Source of the DNA: Chloroflexota bacterium
GTDB lineage: Bacteria; Chloroflexota; Anaerolineae; Anaerolineales; Villigracilaceae
Assembly: GCA_013388855.1 (NCBI GenBank)
Contig: JACAEM010000006.1
Location: 1-32,959, forward strand
Direction: 5' to 3'
Length of the DNA: 32,959 bases
The translations under genes were made by a program, and so were the position numbers. The first letter of the stretch is position 1. Every line of letters starts with the position of its first letter. Below are positions 31,251 to 32,959 of the stretch, in pieces. The notes beneath the pieces are model-generated. The model was not told the DNA's origin. It saw only the letters and a program-made list of their open reading frames with translations, and searched no databases.

Positions 31251-32630
31251 ATGGAATCTCGTATCTTACAGTTAATTGCAGCCTTGCGCGCCAGTGGAGT
31301 GCGAGTCTCTCTGGCGGAGTCAGCCGAGGCGTTCTCCGCCGTTGACTTGATGGGGATTCAAGATCGCGAGCAGTTTCGCCTCTCTCTGCGGGCAACGCTC
31401 ATTAAGGATGTCAAAGACCTCCCCGTGTTTGACAAACTCTTCCCGCTCTTCTTCGGCGCGGGACAGCCGCCGCCGATGATGGGCGGCAACCCAATGGACG
31501 ATATGACACCCGAGGAAGCGCAGATGCTGACGGAGGCGCTGCGCCAGTTCACGGAAAGTCTGCGTCAGCGGATGCAAAGGCTGATGAACGGCGAGCAACT
31601 GTCCAGAGAGGAGTTGGAGGCGCTGGGTCAGATGGTTGGACTGAATCAAGTGGACGATCTCCGTTATCAAAACTGGATGGCGCAGCGCATGATGCGCGCG
31701 TTGGCGTTCCCCGAAGTCCGCGAGGCGCTGAAGGAGTTGATGGAACAACTCCGACAGATGGGCATGAGCCGCGACCGTATCGAACAGATGCGAGAGATGA
31801 TTCAGCAAAACATGGACGGCATGCGCGAACAAATCGAACGGTTTGCAGGCGAACGCATCGCCGAGAATTTGAGCGACAAGCCGCGCGGCGAGAGCATGGA
31901 CAATCTGCTCAACCGTCCATTTCATGCGCTTTCGGAGGAGGAGAAAAAGATTTTACAGCGCGAAGTGAAACGGCTCGCCGCCATGCTGCGCACGCGCATT
32001 GCCCTGCGGCAAAAGCACGCCAAAAGCGGTCAACTCGACCCGAAGGCGACCATCCGCGCCAACTTGAAATATCACGGCGTGCCGATGGAGATTCGTCACA
32101 AGGATCGCGTGCGCAAACCGAAGATTGTGGTGATTTGCGACATCAGCACTTCAATGCGTTTTTGCTCGGAGTTGATGTTGAGTTTTCTGTTTGCTCTGCA
32201 AGGACAGGTGCGCAAGACGCACGCCTTCGCGTTCATTGATCATCTCGAATATATCTCGGAGGACTTCAACGGCTCGAACGCGGACGAGGCAATTGCCTCC
32301 GTTTTGTGGCGCATGCCCAGCGGGCATTACAACACCGACCTCGGCTGGTCTCTGCAAAATTTTCAGGACGGCTACATGGATACGCTCAACGGGGGAACGA
32401 CGCTCATTATCGTCGGCGACGGACGCAACAATTACTACGACCCGCGCCTCGATATTTTCTCCGCGATGACCCGCCGCGCCGCGCGGACCATCTGGCTGAA
32501 TCCCGAACCCCCGCACCTTTGGCACGGCGACAGCGACATGTCCAAGTACGCGCCGCTGTGCACGAATGTACTGAAGGTCAGTAATTTGAGGGAACTCGCC
32601 GAGGCGGTGGATACGTTGATGGCGGGATAG
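31251..32630 (+). CDS. CoxE-type von Willebrand factor A domain protein
   Basis: This is a 459-residue protein. The N-terminal ~280 residues are helical and charged, with a Met-rich, Gln/Arg-rich part at 85-200 (RQRMQRLMNGEQ, MREMIQQNMDGMREQ). The C-terminal VWA domain has the MIDAS DISTS (297-301), Thr362 (NTDLG) and the CoxE-type GDGRNN (389-394). The domain would bind a metal and a client or the MoxR partner. The start at 31251 is the only ATG in this frame near the beginning; AGGA lies 11 bases upstream. It forms a two-gene unit with the MoxR ATPase. Confidence 0.87.
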   Translation: MESRILQLIAALRASGVRVSLAESAEAFSAVDLMGIQDREQFRLSLRATLIKDVKDLPVFDKLFPLFFGAGQPPPMMGGNPMDDMTPEEAQMLTEALRQFTESLRQRMQRLMNGEQLSREELEALGQMVGLNQVDDLRYQNWMAQRMMRALAFPEVREALKELMEQLRQMGMSRDRIEQMREMIQQNMDGMREQIERFAGERIAENLSDKPRGESMDNLLNRPFHALSEEEKKILQREVKRLAAMLRTRIALRQKHAKSGQLDPKATIRANLKYHGVPMEIRHKDRVRKPKIVVICDISTSMRFCSELMLSFLFALQGQVRKTHAFAFIDHLEYISEDFNGSNADEAIASVLWRMPSGHYNTDLGWSLQNFQDGYMDTLNGGTTLIIVGDGRNNYYDPRLDIFSAMTRRAARTIWLNPEPPHLWHGDSDMSKYAPLCTNVLKVSNLRELAEAVDTLMAG

Positions 32631-32741
32631 CCCTGGTAAACTCAAATACTTTTTGTCGCCTTTTGAGGACCTTCGAGGAATACAAATCAATCTTTAGAAC
32701 CATATACTGCATTACTAAAAAACAATATACTTGAAAATAAT

Positions 32742-32870
32742 ATGAAACCAAGCGCGCCCAAAATCATGGTCGTCGATGACGACGAAGAATTTACAAAACT
32801 TTACAAGGAATATCTCAAGATGGTGGGGTTTGAAGCGGTTGGGAGTGTCCAAATGGATGGGCTAAAATAG
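32742..32870 (+). pseudogene. Response regulator receiver domain cut off by an insertion sequence
   Basis: From the ATG at 32742 the protein reads KIMVVDDDEEFTKLYKEYLK and MVGFEAV, the first helix and second strand of a receiver domain. At 32841 the insertion sequence begins (GGGAGTGTCC). The frame then continues into it for a few codons to a stop at 32868-32870. The acidic Asp cluster is kept, but the phospho-acceptor Asp and everything after are missing, so the product cannot work. The rest of the gene would be on the far side of the insertion sequence. Confidence 0.8.
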
Positions 32871-32959
32871 AGAAATGAACAGATGTCCATATTGCCAAGA
32901 GACAACCCGCCAGAACAAAGCGGGAACAACAAATGCAGGTTCGCAAAGATATCGTTGTA
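32841..32959 (+). mobile_element. Insertion sequence, 5' end (partial, right copy)
   Basis: The element begins at GGGAGTGTCC and continues to the window end. It matches the left copy (1-118) in reverse complement apart from one base. It interrupts the response-regulator gene at 32742. The transposase starts 34 bases in. Confidence 0.85.
32875..32959 (+). CDS. Transposase N-terminus, IS1/InsA-like zinc finger (partial)
   Basis: The ATG at 32875 starts the same frame as at the left end: MNRCPYCQETT to QRYRC in 28 codons, then the window ends. Residue 23 is Ser. The family call rests on the CxxC and AGSQRYRC pattern of zinc-finger transposase N-termini. Confidence 0.65.
   Translation, partial: MNRCPYCQETTRQNKAGTTNAGSQRYRC

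Noticed and set aside
1-32959. Circular element or linear replicon with terminal repeats
   Set aside because: The end repeats are inverted, not direct, so the window does not close into a circle. They encode a transposase N-terminus, so flanking IS copies explain them better than telomere-like ends.
1-32959. CRISPR array or RiPP cluster
   Set aside because: No regularly spaced direct repeats or short precursor genes were seen; the radical SAM gene has no candidate peptide beside it.

Overview
The window looks like a chromosomal piece of a Chloroflexota bacterium, most likely class Anaerolineae. This is inferred from the protein style: GT-C membrane proteins with the 'MDADYYYAGG' type N-terminus, a Tad locus without a secretin, and a fused YqeC-MocA protein. 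No rRNA or other phylogenetic marker is present to prove it. Genes are tightly packed on both strands, many with 4-bp start/stop overlaps. Most starts have a Shine-Dalgarno site, and a few look leaderless.

Ends. Both ends lie inside copies of the same insertion sequence, in inverted orientation. Bases 1-118 are the reverse complement of the last ~119 bases with one mismatch, and each carries the first 28 codons of a zinc-finger transposase. The right copy cuts off a response-regulator gene. Next to the left copy is a 146-bp MITE-like element with the same terminal bases, which contains a GTCATTGC...GCAATGAC palindromic repeat found again at 27.2 kb. A tRNA-Arg(UCU) follows.

Layout. (1) 0.5-2.5 kb (-): two-gene operon of unknown function. 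(2) 2.6-6.2 kb (+): YqeC-MocA fusion, a second MocA-like nucleotidyltransferase, then a diacylglycerol-kinase-like lipid kinase and a PlsC acyltransferase. (3) 6.3-9.9 kb: a pterin neighbourhood with phenylalanine 4-hydroxylase (-), a FolM/PTR1-like reductase (+), folB and folK (+), and folE (-). (4) 9.9-17.4 kb (-): Tad/Flp pilus locus (flp, terminator, cpaB, cpaE, cpaF, tadB, tadC) continuing into comF and long-form hpf. (5) 17.5-19.3 kb (-): a DegS/NarL-type two-component pair. (6) 19.35-26.05 kb (-): six-gene operon (EamA transporter, second lipid kinase, GNAT, three polytopic GT-C-type proteins). (7) 26.1-32.6 kb: radical SAM/SPASM-like protein (+), small zinc-binding protein (-), GT4 glycosyltransferase and aspartase (+), then a MoxR ATPase and a CoxE-type VWA protein (+).

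How they fit together. The pterin genes could supply and recycle the tetrahydropterin used by the phenylalanine hydroxylase. YqeC/MocA at one end and the CoxD/CoxE-like MoxR-VWA pair at the other both point to maturation of molybdenum hydroxylases, but no such enzyme is in the window. The Tad genes would build a thin pilus in a cell without a classical outer membrane; the adjacent two-component pair may control it. I see no CRISPR array, prophage, or clear defence system. The least understood items are the unknown two-gene operon, the MITE/IS family, and the overlapping CATG start codons at 27554-27557.
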